64,000 nucleotides of DNA from assembly GCF_001612985.1 (NCBI RefSeq), contig NZ_BDBM01000002.1:124001-188000 (forward strand), read 5' to 3'. This document shows positions 30,301 through 39,335 of this stretch, one piece after another; the first letter of the stretch is position 1, and every line of letters begins with the position of its first letter. The stretch comes from Nocardia gamkensis NBRC 108242. GTDB taxonomy: Bacteria; Actinomycetota; Actinomycetes; Mycobacteriales; Mycobacteriaceae. The position numbers were made by a program, and so were the translations under genes. The notes beneath the pieces are model-generated. The model searched no databases and had not been told where the DNA came from. It was given only the letters and a program-made list of their open reading frames with translations.

Positions 30301-33300
30301 AGCTGCCGATACGCATTGCCCACGGGGGTTTTCGACGGTATGCCCAGATGCTCGGCCAGCGCCGGAGCCTGGGGCAGCCAGCGACCCTCGTGCAGCTGAC
30401 CCGACTGGATCACCGCGCGCAACCTCTGAGTCAGCGCATTTTCCCAACCGATCCGCTCGGCATCCTGTGCCAGCCTCGTCCTCGTTACTGCTGCCTCTAA
30501 CACCTCGAGCAGCTCCGGCGGGGTGAGCGGGAGCATCCTGGCGAGGGCGTGTACGGCGCGGTGCCGCAGTGACTTGGCGGCATCCGCCGAACGATTGCCG
30601 CTGATCGCGGCCGTCGCGTCGGCGACCGTCAGACCCTGTAGAAAACGGAATTCGAGATACTGTTCGTAGTCGGGGTTGCCGAGTTGCCGGATGGTATGCC
30701 GCAGCCGATAAAGCTCATGGTGGGCCCCATTGGCGGCCGCATCCAAAGCTGACTCGGCCGCCGCCTTGACCGCTGTCAATGCTTCGCCGTCCGTGTGAGC
30801 TTCGGCGGGCCTACTCTCACCGGCCACGTCGGAGACACCGGAGGGCGTCGCCGGGGCGTCGGGTGTGTCGGTTCCAGCTTCCGGCGCGGCTCCCGGATGC
30901 TCTTGGTCGACGGGCGCGGAATCGTCGGCATGGTCCGCGGCACTGCGCAGCCGTGTGACCACGCCAGGGTGCCATTCGGGAAATTCGTACTCCTCGAACA
31001 AAGGCAGTAGCGCCTCGACGTTGCGCCGATACGTGTCGAGCTGTGATCGGCTGCGGTGGTTGGACACCCACACGTACGGGTCTTCTTCCCTGTCGGCGAC
31101 TACATCGCTGACATAGCGCCGTGAGAAGGGGCTCGAAGTGGGATCCACCGGAGCTCGAAACGCGAAAGCGTGGTCGTAGCCGTACACGCGATCCCCGTCG
31201 CGCATCCAATTGCTCTGCCGATCCCAGTTGTTGATCGCCACATCGAGCAGACCCAGTTGTTCCGCGTCCGGATGGCCGAGCAGAGCCTCCATAGCGGAGA
31301 TGGCCCCGGGGTCCTCCATCGTTCCTGGCACGGTGATGCCGGGCAGCCACGGCATCCGTATGGCGTGATCGTCGCCCTCGACCGGAAGAACCGGCGGCAC
31401 AGGCGCATCCATGGCATGCCCAACCGCGGAAGCCAGAATTTCGGCGGCCCGGGCGGTTCGTGACAGCGCACTCTTTTCGACCGCAAGGAAACCGTTGGGG
31501 TAGGTGAGCAATTCGGTCACACTGTTCTGGGTGAACATGTGCGCGGGTGCGGTCCGCAGCGGGGGACCGGAGCGTTCGGCCTCGGCCAGCTGCGCGGCGA
31601 ATTCCGAGGCGGACATCATGCGAGGGGGCCGATTGTCATCAAAGGGAAGGTCCGGGGCGTTCACGGTAGTGCTCGAGGTGCCCAAACGGCGGAGCTCTTG
31701 CAACGTCTGGTCGAGCGACTGGGAGAAGCCGGTCGGCTCGGCGAGCCAGATCAGCGCCCAACTGCGCATCATCCTCGAGTGCTCGTGAGTGGGCAGCTCC
31801 GGATGGGCAGCGGTGATGGTTCCCCGCAGCAGTGTCATAGTTCGGGCGGCGTGCTGCGCCGGTTCCCAGTGGGGCAACCGCTCGGCGATGGCGGTGAAGG
31901 CACGACGGGCCTCGCTCAGCAGGTCGAGCGCCAGTCCGGTATCGCGGGATCGAGTCAGATAATGGGTGGCCACTGCGGTCAGATCAGCCAGATAGGGTGC
32001 CGCGGCGACGGCGAAATCCGGCTCGGATCCGGTTCGAGCACGAGCGAAAGCTTCCGCTTCCGCGGACAGCGACGCCATGGAGCGAGTGAGTTCGGGATCG
32101 AATCCGATCTCGGACCTCGACGTCAGGTACTCGTCGACGAACTCCGACCAGTCGGTTCCGCTGGTTTGTTGTACCGTTTCGAAATGCAGCAGCAGGCCCT
32201 GCACCTGGTCGATCGCGGCGGTGGTGCGTCCGCGGTGCTCCGGATCCGCGGCACTCCGCGGCGTGAATGACGACTCCGCGGACCACGGGACGGAACCGAA
32301 GGATCGTTCGATCTTGTCGACCGAACGGCCGAGATGCTCTGGCAGGCTGTGCATGAAGTCGAAGTCCTGGACCACGGTGGACCTGTGCGCTTCAGCTGTG
32401 CCGGCCGCGTCGAGCGCCAATGCTCCGGCCACGGTGAACACGGTGTTCGCCGCCGCGTACAGCTCACGGACAGTCGGTAGCTGGGCGGCCAGCTGCCGAC
32501 TGACGGCGAACAGAGTCGCGTAGTCGTGGATCGGCCCCGAGTGCGTTTCCGCCCTGAGCCGGTGGCTCTGCTCCCACATCACGATGCTCAATGCCCGAGC
32601 GGTTGCCACCACCTCCGATCCCGAGGGAGGCGTGCCGCGCTCGAGCGCGTCCAGATGGGCGGTTGCATCGGCGTGCAGGCGATCGAGCAGGTTGCTCGCG
32701 TCCTCGTCGGAAAGCCCGGCGGCCCAGGCACGAAGATCTGCGTACTCGGCGTCGCGGAAGTCGGGAGCCGAGGACGGCTTCGGAGCCGTGGGCTCGTTCT
32801 CGGCCGAATCATGGGCTTGCGTCTCGGGCTTGCCGGACGGCTCGTGGCCACCCAGCTGTCCTGGCTCGTCCGGATCCGCGGTGTGCTTCGGTTCGGGTCG
32901 TCCGCCGCGGGCGAAACCGCCGCCGTCTGCGTGGGCTTCGGCGAGCCTTTCTATGCGCTTGTGTCTTGGGACGCGGCCTCCCCGTTCCCAGGCTGGGCCG
33001 CGGTCGTCGAAGGGGTTTACGAGATCGGGGACGCCCCCGATCAGACCGGTGCGCGGAGCACTGGCGGGTCGGCGTTCTTGGTCCACTCTCTCGGACGCCG
33101 CGGTCCGCTTCCCGGTGGACGGCTCACCATCGGTCCGCTGCCAAGGTGTCTTCCGTCGGCGAGGAGAATCCGCCGGGGTGGAGGAGCGGGTCGACGGCTT
33201 CTGGCTGCTCCAGGGCGTCGGCGCACCCAAAGCCCGGGGGTGCTGCGGCGCGGCCTTCGCTCCGAGGTCGCGCTGCACCGCCGGAATCTTGCCGTCGAAA

Positions 33301-36300
33301 TCTTCGACGAGATCGATCACCCGGTCGGGGAACCGATCCAGCAGGGCGGCGTCGATCAACGCGCGTACTTTGTCGAAGTGGGGATTTTCCACATCCGGGT
33401 CCTCGAAGGAAACGAACCCGTGCAGACGCCCGTCATCGTGGATTCGCCACCGGATATTGCACTGCGCTGCGCATCCCTCGGTTTCGACGCTGATCAGCCA
33501 TGGACTCCCGACCGTCTTCGCCAATGCCGCGTGTGCCGGTCCGCGTGCTTCGACCGCTGGGAGTACCAGGCGGTCCGGACCGCTTTCCGAAGCCACCGCG
33601 GTGACCAGACCGCCCACCGACGTCCGGTTCTCGCCGGGGAGCCCTCCGATTTCCCGCACTACGACAGTCCCTCGAACGCTCTGTTCGGCGGCGTGAACGG
33701 CGTGAGTCGGTGAGCCGGGGGTGAGCACCTGCTCGGTACCAGGAGCCCACGAGAAGTGCGACTGGGCGAGCCAAGGTGACAATTTGTCGTACAACGCTTG
33801 CAGGATCGGATAGGTCCGGTGCGGCTCGGGCCCTGGATCGAAATTGCGCAACCATGCGGTCGCGGTATCGGCAGCCGCGGTCTTTTCCAGGGTGACCAGA
33901 CCCGGTTCGCCGCGGACCGGATTGAGCGTGATGTCGACCCGCAGACCGCCGTTCGCCGGGATGTGCACGCCTGCGACTTCCACCCAGAAATCGTCTCCGG
34001 CGCCCGGGATGAGTGCGGAGATACGGCGCTCCAGGCCGTTGCGAGATCCGATGAAACCAGCACCCGGAACTATTTCGGATGCGGAATATTCTCCTTGCGT
34101 TTCTGGCGCATCCCACCAGAGCCGGCCCTGGATCTCTGTGAGGTGCTTGAAGTGGATCGTCGAGATGTCCACGTGCTGACTCAATGCGAACCAAAGTTGT
34201 GCTAGATACTTGGGCTGCCTCGAAGCGGCCAGGAACAATCCACTGAGTGGGCCCACCAGTGTCGGCCGCCCATTGATGATGATCCAGTATCCGAAGCCGG
34301 AGAAAACGCTCTTTCCGCGAGGATCATCACCTTTGGTCCGGAGGTATGAATTGTACAGATGTGGATGCTCTCCCGATACGGTGCGAGTGGTGACCCATTT
34401 ACCGGTGTCGGTGAGCAGAAAAGTGTCCCCTGCGCGGGCTCGGGTGTTGTAGGGTTCCCCGTCCGGCCCGATGAACAGGTCGTTTTCATCGGTATCGAGG
34501 ATCACGACCTCGATCGGTTTCATCCAGTGGTCGTCGGAATCGGGCGGAAAACCCGGCTCCGCCGTCTCGTACCGCGGTTTGCTCGGTGCGGCGCGGGTCG
34601 CGGTCGGAAGGTGATCCGGGTTGCCGATTGGGCGCCCGGCGGAGTGCTGCCGGGGGGCGGACTCGACCGGGTCGTCGTTGGTGTCGGTCGAGGGCGCGGT
34701 TTCGTCGCTGTTCGCGTGTGAGTGGTTCGGGGGCTCCTCGGGTTCGTCCATACCCGAGAGCTGCCCGGTGACAGGATTCTTGTAGTTGACTACGCCCCAA
34801 TCGAGTCCGTCAGGTCCGAGGATGCCCGTCAATGTCCGGTGCCGCTTGCGGGCGGGACGATCGGATGCGAACGGATCGGTGTCCTGGAAGGACACCACTG
34901 GTCCAGGAGACTGCCCACCGCCTCCCGGCTGCTTGGGACGGCTCGACGGGGCGACGTCCGTCGGTACGAACCTCGGGTTGCCGGTTTCCTGGAAAGGGCT
35001 GTCGACTGCGCCATGCGGTCGACTCGGCCGTCGTCCACTCGGGGAACCGCCGCCACTTCCCGTCTTCTCGGCGCCGGTGACCGGGGCAGCATCCATCAGC
35101 GGAAGGTTGCCTGTGCGTAGTGCGAAGGCCGCCATCCCCGCACGATGGTGGGTACCGAACTTCTGGTTGATATTGAAGACGTACGTTTTCACGCTCTGCC
35201 GGGTAAGGCCCAGCGCGGCGGCTATCTCGTTGTCGTTCTCGCCTTTCGCGACCAGGCCGAGCACTTCTCGTTCACGGGGCGTCAGTTCGGGCCGGGCGGC
35301 GCCATCCGACGCGGTCGCATCGATCGGGGGAATGATGCCGGTGCGGATGACGATCGCCACCGACCCGGCTCGGGTGCCTACTCCGAGTTTTCGATTGATC
35401 CGCGACGCGTAGGACTCCACAGTCTGCGGGGTCAGTGCGAGATCGACGGCTATCTCGGCGCTGGTCTTGCCTTTCGCGATGAGGGTCAGCACCTCGATCT
35501 CGCGTTGGGTGAGCTCAGGAAGAGCCTGGCCGGAATCGCCTGCCTGTGTGGTGCGAGGAAGGACGTCCGCGCTGACGGCCACGGCAACCATCCCCGCCCG
35601 GGTGGGTGAGCCGAGCTTCTCACCGGCGCGCTCCACGAGAGAATCCACCGCCGCCACGGAAATGTCCAACTGCGTGGCGATCTCGGGGCTCGATTTGCCT
35701 TCCGCGACCAGAGCGAGGACCTCGGTCTCGCGCGGGTTCAGGCCGGGCAAGGGCGGGCGGGTTCGATCCGCGGGCTCGTCGAGCGTTTGCGGCAGAATGT
35801 TTTTGCGGATCGCCGCCACTACCGCCGTTACCCGGTCCTCTGCGCCGAGTTTGCGTTCGATGCGGACGAGGTGGGCCCGGACCGTGGTTTCCCTCAACCC
35901 GATCAACACGCCGATTTCCCGGAGTGATTTGTCCTCCGCGACCAGCCGGAGTTCGGTCAGCTCGAGGTCTGTCAGCGTGCCGGTGCTGTCGAGCGGCTCC
36001 ATCGGCAGCAAACGGACGAATGCCTTGATCGCGTCGCCCTGCAAGGGTGAGAGCTCTTGGCCCTTCCCGACCGCGGATACGACATCGATGACTCGCCTGC
36101 GCACCAGCGGACTCAACTTGCTGAGAATGGCCAGATCAAGTAACTCCATCCGGGCCAGTGCCTGGCTCACCGGGTGAAGCTCCCCCGCACCCTCGGTTTG
36201 CCGATAGGCGGCGGTGATCCCATCCCTTATGCGAGTGAAGTCGCGAGGAGGGCCGTCGGTTCCGTGGGTCGTGGCCTGCCTCTGCTGGTTCGGGTCGCGT

Positions 36301-39300
36301 AGCGGACTGGAACGGTTGTCGGAATTCTTCGCATCGGACCGCACGCCCGGCGTCGGCACCGAGATAGGCGTCCTGGTCGCGTCTTCCGGCGGTGGCGGAG
36401 GTGGGGGCGGCGGTTGTTTTTTGCGGCGTTTGGGTTTGTCCTCCGGCTCGGCACCCATCCGGGTGACCAGGCGCTTACCTTCCCTCTTCTTCGGTTGCGG
36501 GGCGGGTGAGAGGTGTGGGACTCCGCCTATGGCGGGAAGGCGGCTGGGGTCCTCGCTGTATTCGAGGGAATGCGGGTTCAGGTGGGGGGCCGCAGGTTTT
36601 TGCGGAGCGCCTGGGGTTTCGGAGTTCGGTTCGGTCGCATACCGGGACGGCATCGCCAGTGAGTCGGGCGTTTTGCCGAGACCGGCGTCCAGATCGGTTG
36701 CCGGTGCGGCCGAATGGCGGTCCGACAGAGGATTGGTGATGTCGGGTGGCCGTGGTGACGTGGGGTAGGGGGTGTTTCCCGAGTCGTCAGGATTCTGGAA
36801 GGCGCGGCCCAAACCGACGGAATTGTTGGGCAGGGGAGTCAAAACGGGAGTGTGCGGAATGACCGGGATGGCATCAGCCGGTGGTTCGTCCTCCAACGGG
36901 TAGGAGACGCCGGGGATGGTTACGTAATCCCCGGCGGGCTTCTTCTGGACGTTGTGGTCCCGGGGGTCTTGTTGGACGCTGTGCTCCCGCGGGTCTTTCT
37001 GGACGTTGTGCTCTCGGGGATCGTCCACGACGGTTCCCGGCGGGGTGGGGAACTCTTCTGGGTCGGCGTCGGGTTCGTCGTCGGTGCCCGACCGGACGGC
37101 TGCGGCGATGGGGGGAGGTGGCGTCGAAGAAGTCTGGGGCGTGGCCGAAGCCGAGGTTATCGGCGCATTCGTATGGGCACCCGGTGTGGGGCTCGCCAGC
37201 GGTCCGGTGCTTTGGGAGCCGCTGGGCGGTGTGGGGCCCAGGGGTGGCTTCGCTCCGCCGGTGTGCGAGGTGCTGCCTGCCGCCGTCGGGGCGGCCGCTG
37301 ACGGGGTTGCCGAGTTCGTGACGTTCGAAGGGACGACGGGGTTTCGCGGCTCCGCCGTGGCGGAGGCATATCCCGCCTGCGCTGGGTCGGCCTTCGGTAT
37401 CGCCGCACTGGACTGTGCGCCGGGAATCGGCGTATCGGTCCCGGCGGACACCGCAGGTGCGGAATCGGGAATCGATTGCGCGTGGCCCGCGACGAGGTCG
37501 TCCGTTGCGGTATGAGTCGCAGGCGACGGTGGGGCGTCCACCGCTTGCATCGGCGCTTCCACCGAGGGTGCGGTGGTATCCGCAGTCGCCGGTGGGGAAG
37601 TCTGTGCCAGTTCCGCTTCCAGCGTGGCGATCTCCGCGTCGAAATCGACTTTGTGAACGGGATGTGCCTCGTGGGTGGTAGCCCCCTGGTCCAGCGATTC
37701 ACCGGACGGTCGCGGGCCTGTCATGTCCTGGCCCGCCGTCTGTTCCGGTGCGAGCAAGTACATTTCCCCGGCGGGGCCGTGTTCGATCGCGATGGGCGCG
37801 TAAGCACTGCTGCCGTCGTCGAACAGGACTTCGGTGCCCGGCGCGATGTCGGGTTGGGTGACCGCGCCTTCGGTGATCACATTGATCCCCTGCTGGTCCG
37901 GACGCACCTGAGGATCGCTGATCTGGAACTGGCGGGCAGGCAGTGGTGTGACCGGACCGCCTTCGGGATGTGCGGCCACCGCCACGCCGCCCCGTGCGGG
38001 CTGAGCGGTGTCCCACGCGGGCCAACCGGTGCCGCCGCCACGGGATGGGTGTGACGACCCTCCCGACGGGTAGTCGGGCGCGATGCCGGGTGTCGTTCCG
38101 CCGCTGCCGTCCGGCAGCTGTCCAGGGCCGTCGCCCCCCATTATTCGGGCGAGGGCGTCGTCGACCATATCGCGGAGGATCTGATCGCCCTCCGCCATCA
38201 TCTCGGGGGTCAGGTCGTCCGGCCGGTCCATGGAACCATCACCGGACTCGGGCCCGGGGCGCCTCGCTTGCGGCGCGTCCACCTCACTGGTGGTGGAAAC
38301 AGGTTCAGGAGTCGCCGATTGCGTCTGGGGAGGCTGACCGTCCCCAGGCGCGGAAATCCGCACCGATGGCGCGGCGTCGGAGGGTGGACCCGAATCCGCG
38401 GATGCCACCGGTTCGGGTACACCGGTATATGCCCCGGCACGCGCGGCCCGCACCGACGCCCCGAGCGACCCGACCAGTCCCGTGCCGAACCCGGTCCACA
38501 CCATGGTGGCCAGGTCCTTGCCGCGCAGTTCGCCCTTCGTCAGAGCGAATGCGGTCAGGCCGCCCGCGAGACCACCGGCCATACCGCCCACGCCGCCCGC
38601 GGCGACGGTGCCGAGCACCCGGCCGCCCGCTCGCATCGCCGCGGGCGCGACACGACGACCGACCTCGACACCGACCAATCCGCCGACCGCGCCTGCTGCC
38701 GCTCCGATCCTGACCTGCTGCCAATCCACCGCCTTCCGGTGGCCTTGGGCGATCTGCACACGCTGGGCGACATAGGGAACCCCACCACCGATCGCCGTCC
38801 CGAAGAACACGCCTTTCGAAGCCAGCACGAGTCGTGGGTGTTCGGAGACGAACCGCGCGGCGCGTGTCAGCATGGTCAGCACCAAGTCGCGCTGGGCGAG
38901 TTCCATCCCCGCCCGGGCCTCGGCGCGATCGGCGATCGCCTTCACGATGCTGCCGGGTGGCGGCATCGCCATATCGATGATCACCTGCGCCAGCAGCGCT
39001 CCCGCGATCCCGATGAGGACGTACTGCTGGTACTCGATGGCTGTGGCGTTGTCGTACAACTGCCGCGCCATGGCGTTGTTGAACTCGATCTGCGCCCGGA
39101 TCTGGTCGATGATCTTGCGGTATTGCTTCTGTACTTCCGTACCGGTCTCGCCCTCGACCGCCTTCTCCAGCTGCTCCACCACCGGCTGGAGCCGATGCAG
39201 CACCAGGACGAGCCCGTTCGCAGCGTCCGACCAGGTGTCGGCGCTGCGCCGCATCGCCTCGGGATCCCCCTCCGGAAAGTGTCCCAGCACCATCGCGGTC

Positions 39301-39335
39301 AGCCAGTCGGGGAAATAGTCGGGAATCTGCACCAT
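20262..39335 (-). CDS. Giant 6357-residue mosaic type VII secretion-type protein, polymorphic-toxin-like
   Basis: This is one uninterrupted frame of 19 kb. ATG 39335 shares a base with the stop of the upstream WXG100-like gene (TGATG). Domains in order: CpnT-type WXG100-like helical region with glycine zipper (1-320); Pro/Thr/Ser linker (to ~1080); four LuxR-type HTH units (1121-1410); unassigned globular region (1512-2016); helical domain copy 1 (2193-2552); PI3/4-kinase-like domain (2570-2790); sigma-region-4-like, two GntR-type and one LuxR-type HTH (2877-3237); HExxH peptidase-like domain (~3360-3820); amidase signature (4079-4560); HExxH plus anti-sigma-like zinc motif (4880-5055); helical copy 2 (5207-5561); partial DUF1023 (5582-5815); APH-like kinase (5997-6357). 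No signal peptide is seen. GC looks lower and less uniform than in the flanks, which suggests transfer. No single function can be assigned. Confidence 0.9.
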   Translation of the reverse strand: MVQIPDYFPDWLTAMVLGHFPEGDPEAMRRSADTWSDAANGLVLVLHRLQPVVEQLEKAVEGETGTEVQKQYRKIIDQIRAQIEFNNAMARQLYDNATAIEYQQYVLIGIAGALLAQVIIDMAMPPPGSIVKAIADRAEARAGMELAQRDLVLTMLTRAARFVSEHPRLVLASKGVFFGTAIGGGVPYVAQRVQIAQGHRKAVDWQQVRIGAAAGAVGGLVGVEVGRRVAPAAMRAGGRVLGTVAAGGVGGMAGGLAGGLTAFALTKGELRGKDLATMVWTGFGTGLVGSLGASVRAARAGAYTGVPEPVASADSGPPSDAAPSVRISAPGDGQPPQTQSATPEPVSTTSEVDAPQARRPGPESGDGSMDRPDDLTPEMMAEGDQILRDMVDDALARIMGGDGPGQLPDGSGGTTPGIAPDYPSGGSSHPSRGGGTGWPAWDTAQPARGGVAVAAHPEGGPVTPLPARQFQISDPQVRPDQQGINVITEGAVTQPDIAPGTEVLFDDGSSAYAPIAIEHGPAGEMYLLAPEQTAGQDMTGPRPSGESLDQGATTHEAHPVHKVDFDAEIATLEAELAQTSPPATADTTAPSVEAPMQAVDAPPSPATHTATDDLVAGHAQSIPDSAPAVSAGTDTPIPGAQSSAAIPKADPAQAGYASATAEPRNPVVPSNVTNSATPSAAAPTAAGSTSHTGGAKPPLGPTPPSGSQSTGPLASPTPGAHTNAPITSASATPQTSSTPPPPIAAAVRSGTDDEPDADPEEFPTPPGTVVDDPREHNVQKDPREHSVQQDPRDHNVQKKPAGDYVTIPGVSYPLEDEPPADAIPVIPHTPVLTPLPNNSVGLGRAFQNPDDSGNTPYPTSPRPPDITNPLSDRHSAAPATDLDAGLGKTPDSLAMPSRYATEPNSETPGAPQKPAAPHLNPHSLEYSEDPSRLPAIGGVPHLSPAPQPKKREGKRLVTRMGAEPEDKPKRRKKQPPPPPPPPPEDATRTPISVPTPGVRSDAKNSDNRSSPLRDPNQQRQATTHGTDGPPRDFTRIRDGITAAYRQTEGAGELHPVSQALARMELLDLAILSKLSPLVRRRVIDVVSAVGKGQELSPLQGDAIKAFVRLLPMEPLDSTGTLTDLELTELRLVAEDKSLREIGVLIGLRETTVRAHLVRIERKLGAEDRVTAVVAAIRKNILPQTLDEPADRTRPPLPGLNPRETEVLALVAEGKSSPEIATQLDISVAAVDSLVERAGEKLGSPTRAGMVAVAVSADVLPRTTQAGDSGQALPELTQREIEVLTLIAKGKTSAEIAVDLALTPQTVESYASRINRKLGVGTRAGSVAIVIRTGIIPPIDATASDGAARPELTPREREVLGLVAKGENDNEIAAALGLTRQSVKTYVFNINQKFGTHHRAGMAAFALRTGNLPLMDAAPVTGAEKTGSGGGSPSGRRPSRPHGAVDSPFQETGNPRFVPTDVAPSSRPKQPGGGGQSPGPVVSFQDTDPFASDRPARKRHRTLTGILGPDGLDWGVVNYKNPVTGQLSGMDEPEEPPNHSHANSDETAPSTDTNDDPVESAPRQHSAGRPIGNPDHLPTATRAAPSKPRYETAEPGFPPDSDDHWMKPIEVVILDTDENDLFIGPDGEPYNTRARAGDTFLLTDTGKWVTTRTVSGEHPHLYNSYLRTKGDDPRGKSVFSGFGYWIIINGRPTLVGPLSGLFLAASRQPKYLAQLWFALSQHVDISTIHFKHLTEIQGRLWWDAPETQGEYSASEIVPGAGFIGSRNGLERRISALIPGAGDDFWVEVAGVHIPANGGLRVDITLNPVRGEPGLVTLEKTAAADTATAWLRNFDPGPEPHRTYPILQALYDKLSPWLAQSHFSWAPGTEQVLTPGSPTHAVHAAEQSVRGTVVVREIGGLPGENRTSVGGLVTAVASESGPDRLVLPAVEARGPAHAALAKTVGSPWLISVETEGCAAQCNIRWRIHDDGRLHGFVSFEDPDVENPHFDKVRALIDAALLDRFPDRVIDLVEDFDGKIPAVQRDLGAKAAPQHPRALGAPTPWSSQKPSTRSSTPADSPRRRKTPWQRTDGEPSTGKRTAASERVDQERRPASAPRTGLIGGVPDLVNPFDDRGPAWERGGRVPRHKRIERLAEAHADGGGFARGGRPEPKHTADPDEPGQLGGHEPSGKPETQAHDSAENEPTAPKPSSAPDFRDAEYADLRAWAAGLSDEDASNLLDRLHADATAHLDALERGTPPSGSEVVATARALSIVMWEQSHRLRAETHSGPIHDYATLFAVSRQLAAQLPTVRELYAAANTVFTVAGALALDAAGTAEAHRSTVVQDFDFMHSLPEHLGRSVDKIERSFGSVPWSAESSFTPRSAADPEHRGRTTAAIDQVQGLLLHFETVQQTSGTDWSEFVDEYLTSRSEIGFDPELTRSMASLSAEAEAFARARTGSEPDFAVAAAPYLADLTAVATHYLTRSRDTGLALDLLSEARRAFTAIAERLPHWEPAQHAARTMTLLRGTITAAHPELPTHEHSRMMRSWALIWLAEPTGFSQSLDQTLQELRRLGTSSTTVNAPDLPFDDNRPPRMMSASEFAAQLAEAERSGPPLRTAPAHMFTQNSVTELLTYPNGFLAVEKSALSRTARAAEILASAVGHAMDAPVPPVLPVEGDDHAIRMPWLPGITVPGTMEDPGAISAMEALLGHPDAEQLGLLDVAINNWDRQSNWMRDGDRVYGYDHAFAFRAPVDPTSSPFSRRYVSDVVADREEDPYVWVSNHRSRSQLDTYRRNVEALLPLFEEYEFPEWHPGVVTRLRSAADHADDSAPVDQEHPGAAPEAGTDTPDAPATPSGVSDVAGESRPAEAHTDGEALTAVKAAAESALDAAANGAHHELYRLRHTIRQLGNPDYEQYLEFRFLQGLTVADATAAISGNRSADAAKSLRHRAVHALARMLPLTPPELLEVLEAAVTRTRLAQDAERIGWENALTQRLRAVIQSGQLHEGRWLPQAPALAEHLGIPSKTPVGNAYRQLSDEGYLVMKKGVGATTASRDRWPSAAAPQNAVVTPDELLEIFTGESSMKELAQAAGGDWRVAVMSALRRSILSGRLSPGRLLPTPAELGIHLNMSKSSVERMYRQLSTEGYVVGKFGVGTTVVGRRVADDAQVGEAAAPSTLRPNKATPPSAPITPHRRHGLSDLDIEVLELTAKGLSAREIAQAADITRKKVKYSFERIRVKLGVIGDRAEIVAVARQRRIIGTDDHPEQRTTTEPPVTDNRPASETHESRTPTSEEEPTAHDRPASQRASRQVGLIGHASVPTWDDVGGAGALSDGSPSAHETPRQMRKRLRELGELHIDGGGWVSGGGQRRHSRMDPDEAAVAAVRDLPVDRGDLNPDLTVEFVPLYAPDGLRTEEDLEAVAMAVADMMRERGWRDRSQIEAATELVRGAGRNAMTYMERYTRSLQRRGVEWYEEQTAVQDMKARLTLRISTQADARSLYVSFDVDQYRPQRSPDIEMFTWHAPLFSHAEIGAEVRELLDLATVSGVEQWGEVWARFDEPRTEPSGDSVVDPPPRGALEAKARIVRKLHDDHRIRFRGWKDSVVPVRAVESVDRALRDLIAEYGGRFALRYFRFDDEIEGFGLTQSFGTTTPDAKDYYVTVTLNSKILTDPEFARAWAEQTADHRWAESAEDMIYQLTHHEFIHVVADEGNWVLHHLAPAMLRAAYELYRELDLIAADVGYTEWLAQLPHYSLLTFTDPVTNTFDPVEGVAEGARAGAVESSLPLTHPARVLHWLTVTRDGSSPAEFLARWAQRQASGDPDISLLLQDFRDVTGRDDIAIPSRLRPGDTAVDVLAAATGGQPQHFADAAEIEARLRTWDESSGNRGDGVSALVVLPERDPYLLVRRASPDGTTRIELRSPVEGVLRANHVPSTRSPRPSGVQGIFFDETGAAITAPHGAGSEQEGDESAARAETAAIDRSAPHTYAVEVESGHADPAVAAGLAPERFRHVAGRRRSGIIPPDAHLAFHHNPEDGRTWGERAPRPEARQTPNHSEPARATDADDNPADSSGPSPAESAPVTAEPTPIDSDQSIGIGDHNAEPDAVPALDLVPVTSEQLIELLDSGRITSVQLTRLCLRRAEALSALNAVIGINPRVLEEAARADELRRTGAAHGPLLGVPVLIKGNIDIAGMPTTAGSVALADSYPGTDATLVTQLREAGAVILGHGNLTEFAFYLSSTLPGGYSSYGGQTLNPIDVSLVPGGSSSGSAVGVAAGLVPLAIGTQTVGSISVPANWNSIVGFKPTVGAVSRTGVLPLATTRDTPGAFSPDVTGAAVLLTALVGVDPQDPATAHNPLAGHDFTADLNPEALRGARIGVMTAGIPSEDAPQRPLWDAALNTLAAQGATLITVDLDSSHSFQDNNPDWSSVFSYEFKRDLNAYLSRLPADTPMKNLADIIAYNNAHAETALKYGQDLALSAEAMDLDVDSVDTAKYQADVQLDIAESKTRIDAVMAEHNLTALVSVYNYGSVIGDKAGYPCILVPAGRTPADPDHPAGEHVNVTFRAAAWSEPTLIGYAYAFEQAHAVPRPRPRFADQLYRRATAENRHSPTASNHPKAPAQQHHSTERQTNPFDSHRVSGTGPAGMALDIPERKARDIGTVPPPRGRFDPGMVHAVDPRLGPDAWAVGRRGPQRPSGAHEPAGNASGSRPAAQPTPRGDEIETTDHHENESRPAGQPGARENTGGGIRITPAGLIVPADPTNSLIVPAAHVMPADPSLEELMERLSPWKEIFSYFWKFPLPREGEPSGREWIESSERKAWMRRRAIRRAPLYAGVDAAVRLTLGAERLLKAPKATPGPATIQQRRVIPGRGEIDAEKKRTIHADAEVREANRADVEEMTPFEKFWRRVSGDELPQTKQIRQGEMAYVGGRLLRAEGHNLMVAGRYAEGYNLMVAGRDPVLTPEEYALWLMFSHDALWTVHYPGCRELEPQSPDFLLTRYLTVAIFDKIASKPLEVQYLDDVVRPYLRRQGVAAGRVLLHELSHHLPNSCRSTMEQLGVWALRGLGRKVGAEVEEHLDNCAACRNSASTLPTVDSSLGGRKLLVPPGPAGDGATRRPPTAPAQAAPATGTPTPPPEAGTPADHARATPAQQLEERVAVDPAVVLDLPPQRARGLDGVGFDPPSVVANHLGGVPRGLPEGVVAHAANVGDPHGGAFGGGRSEAERIANAALSTFRVEATFDNLRNWAERLSDDALQHLLTGFTHRVAGQLAAIHRGEPPSATDHVINPARLLSAIVSEAAGRLGDSAPTTTPSTYRELFALGSWLRTSRSTLADLNAGMTAVLDAAFAVSRTAVEHRWSVGAMHHTVPAHLQELANRIEEAVRHRIWLEEDAFSPDGALDAEHVRLAESVVLDDVRSPTIARMVAEWAYVMNTRLQLRSGENFSSRYATIFESLPVHALALDRARTGSDRLFAATAATALPHLLDAAFYLLPTSNFALGLDCLRQADDLLTEATTRFANHIVVYSLQDAADNVHKLYEDILAADSRRSSETRARRIHETLSDFFGLASESPFHRSFLWGVRALWGLGSQSPGIEYATREHRLDPVLPWDWDTTDDERALVETAADLLHNVRGPEAGISSLLRHSGSPDLFEDTFDSVSKNMRWWNKLGRWTGGNTPIGSLLAGATDFSVSQMQLAVLRQYPHIIGAAPGIEYRARDLANRLSLARDLESPGIAPERRHELATLRDQLAEVRHAAFGLAVPGSGPPPVLLISYDPITEGGTGRCVVSIGEADSASFIAFNVPGADTPVTDLSHWSGHACQQFEKAQQHAPGDARVAIMFSVGSPREIDAPAPSSRSPRAAGADRRRRWAGWRRHPSHTAEPDTVAMENVVAARDVAGDNVMRELITYDATRELSLDSSDQSWSRRSQLFTVIGHGDGIGVLRSAADTLGMDRAVDQIVLVPGSADDRLLTADQLHIGTEDVYTLNPHRDRDGDPNTIGLIMVGQGADIESAPDASSRSAAPLIETPTTVRDVSQLLTAHEYRPLGGRRGFAMNHDEGLTVYRAAQPLLHDALSGTYNTTVILETLGLVLRIGRPDTDSYDPRFGPEHSTLPDISRYVRNAPQLLKVITGRMPDGRVVDESTPILIERLARGDNLAETFRRADRRTIRSHQGLILRAFANIHEQLRAMPEDHPLLARLTPPGVARGDTGAWYLSHIAWYTDNFYRRHYDRFGQLFDEFGLLRGNPFEPLIDEAGSMRESRHHILHADPNEGNFLISNELHVTLLDWELAVTGPSAYDWARLGHLIPGIEVPRELGGPDMVKFARLEKFKRVMNDTVKLAPLAAAGQLTPQLIEFVNSEFSEAVIQVRELSGHTKLLPPRAELEILRSWQP
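21890..22590 (-). other. Domain: partial DUF1023 (alpha/beta-hydrolase type)
   Basis: [20 protein letters not shown] and the following VLLISYDP / [22 protein letters not shown] match the first half of DUF1023. The nucleophile Ser and His half is missing, so it is probably not an active hydrolase. Confidence 0.6.
22650..23715 (-). other. Domain: all-helical module, copy 2
   Basis: Residues ~5207-5561 are a diverged second copy of the helical module at 2193-2552. In copy 1 a kinase-like domain follows; here a partial DUF1023 follows. Confidence 0.65.
24170..24700 (-). other. Domain: second HExxH motif with anti-sigma-like zinc motif
   Basis: HELSH (His5010-His5014) in [13 protein letters not shown] is followed ~30 residues later by HLDNCAAC, the H-x3-C-x2-C pattern of zinc-binding anti-sigma factors. 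Both could bind zinc. Confidence 0.55.
24559..24630 (-). repeat. Two 36-bp tandem repeats
   Basis: Nearly identical 36-bp units (24559-24594 and 24595-24630) encode the 12-residue copies [12 protein letters not shown] and [12 protein letters not shown] just before the HELSH region. This looks like a recent duplication. Confidence 0.9.
25660..27100 (-). other. Domain: complete amidase-signature enzyme
   Basis: Residues ~4079-4560 contain the whole amidase core. Lys4158 (VLIKGNID), cis-Ser4238 (PGGSSSGSA) and nucleophile Ser4262 (TVGSISVP) have the spacing of known amidases (24 residues between the two serines). It should hydrolyse an amide. Confidence 0.9.
27880..29250 (-). other. Domain: HExxH metallopeptidase-like region
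   Basis: HEFIH (His3675-His3679) sits in [16 protein letters not shown], with acidic residues downstream (DPVEGVAEG) as possible third ligand. Flanking sequence recalls LF-type toxin peptidase folds. Catalysis is plausible but untested. Confidence 0.6.
29625..30705 (-). other. Domain: sigma-region-4-like segment, two GntR-type winged helices and a fifth LuxR HTH
   Basis: Residues ~2877-2935 ([20 protein letters not shown] then [13 protein letters not shown]) resemble sigma region 4. Residues ~2959-3028 and ~3064-3137 both show the GntR pattern I.SG.L..GR.LP....L...L......V...YRQLS.EGY.V...GVG. Residues ~3168-3237 are LuxR-type ([21 protein letters not shown]). Confidence 0.75.
30970..31625 (-). 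other. Domain: PI3/PI4-kinase-like catalytic domain
   Basis: [15 protein letters not shown] (Asn2702, Asn2703, Asp2705) and YGYDHAFAF (Asp2721) match the catalytic and metal-binding loops of the bacterial PI3/4-kinase-like family. Both key Asp residues are present. Confidence 0.7.
31680..32755 (-). other. Domain: all-helical module, copy 1
   Basis: Residues ~2193-2552 ([20 protein letters not shown] at the start) align by eye with residues 5207-5561 of the same protein ([20 protein letters not shown]). The spacing of GTPPSG / GEPPSA and DRARTGSD / ARARTGSE blocks is conserved. No known family is recognised. Confidence 0.7.
33290..34800 (-). other. Domain: unassigned globular region of the giant protein
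   Basis: Residues ~1512-2016 are not low-complexity. They contain hydrophobic beta-like stretches ([29 protein letters not shown]) and a Trp-rich patch. I recognise no family and see no catalytic signature. It is followed by the first [14 protein letters not shown] junction motif. Confidence 0.4.
35105..35975 (-). other. Domain: four tandem LuxR/GerE-type HTH units
   Basis: Units start near residues 1121, 1197, 1272 and 1347, a period of ~75. Each has the LuxR pattern (L)T.RE.EVL.LVA.GK...EIA..L..S..TV....RI..KLG followed by RAG.VA.A.R.G..P. The first unit is the most diverged ([17 protein letters not shown]). Confidence 0.85.
36942..37023 (-). repeat. Three 27-bp tandem repeats in the linker
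   Basis: Three in-frame copies of 27 bp encode [18 protein letters not shown] and DPRDHNVQK in the Pro-rich linker. The copies differ by a few bases. Confidence 0.85.
38375..39335 (-). other. Domain: CpnT-type WXG100-like N-terminus of the giant protein
   Basis: Residues 1-320 begin with [20 protein letters not shown], then amphipathic helices and two glycine-rich hydrophobic stretches ([17 protein letters not shown]). This is the layout of N-terminal domains in CpnT/TNT-type exported toxins. It is the reason for calling the product a type VII substrate. Confidence 0.75.

Noticed and set aside
36942..37023. CRISPR-like short tandem repeat
   Set aside because: The 27-bp units are adjacent without spacers, are in frame and encode DPREHNVQK. 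No cas genes are present.
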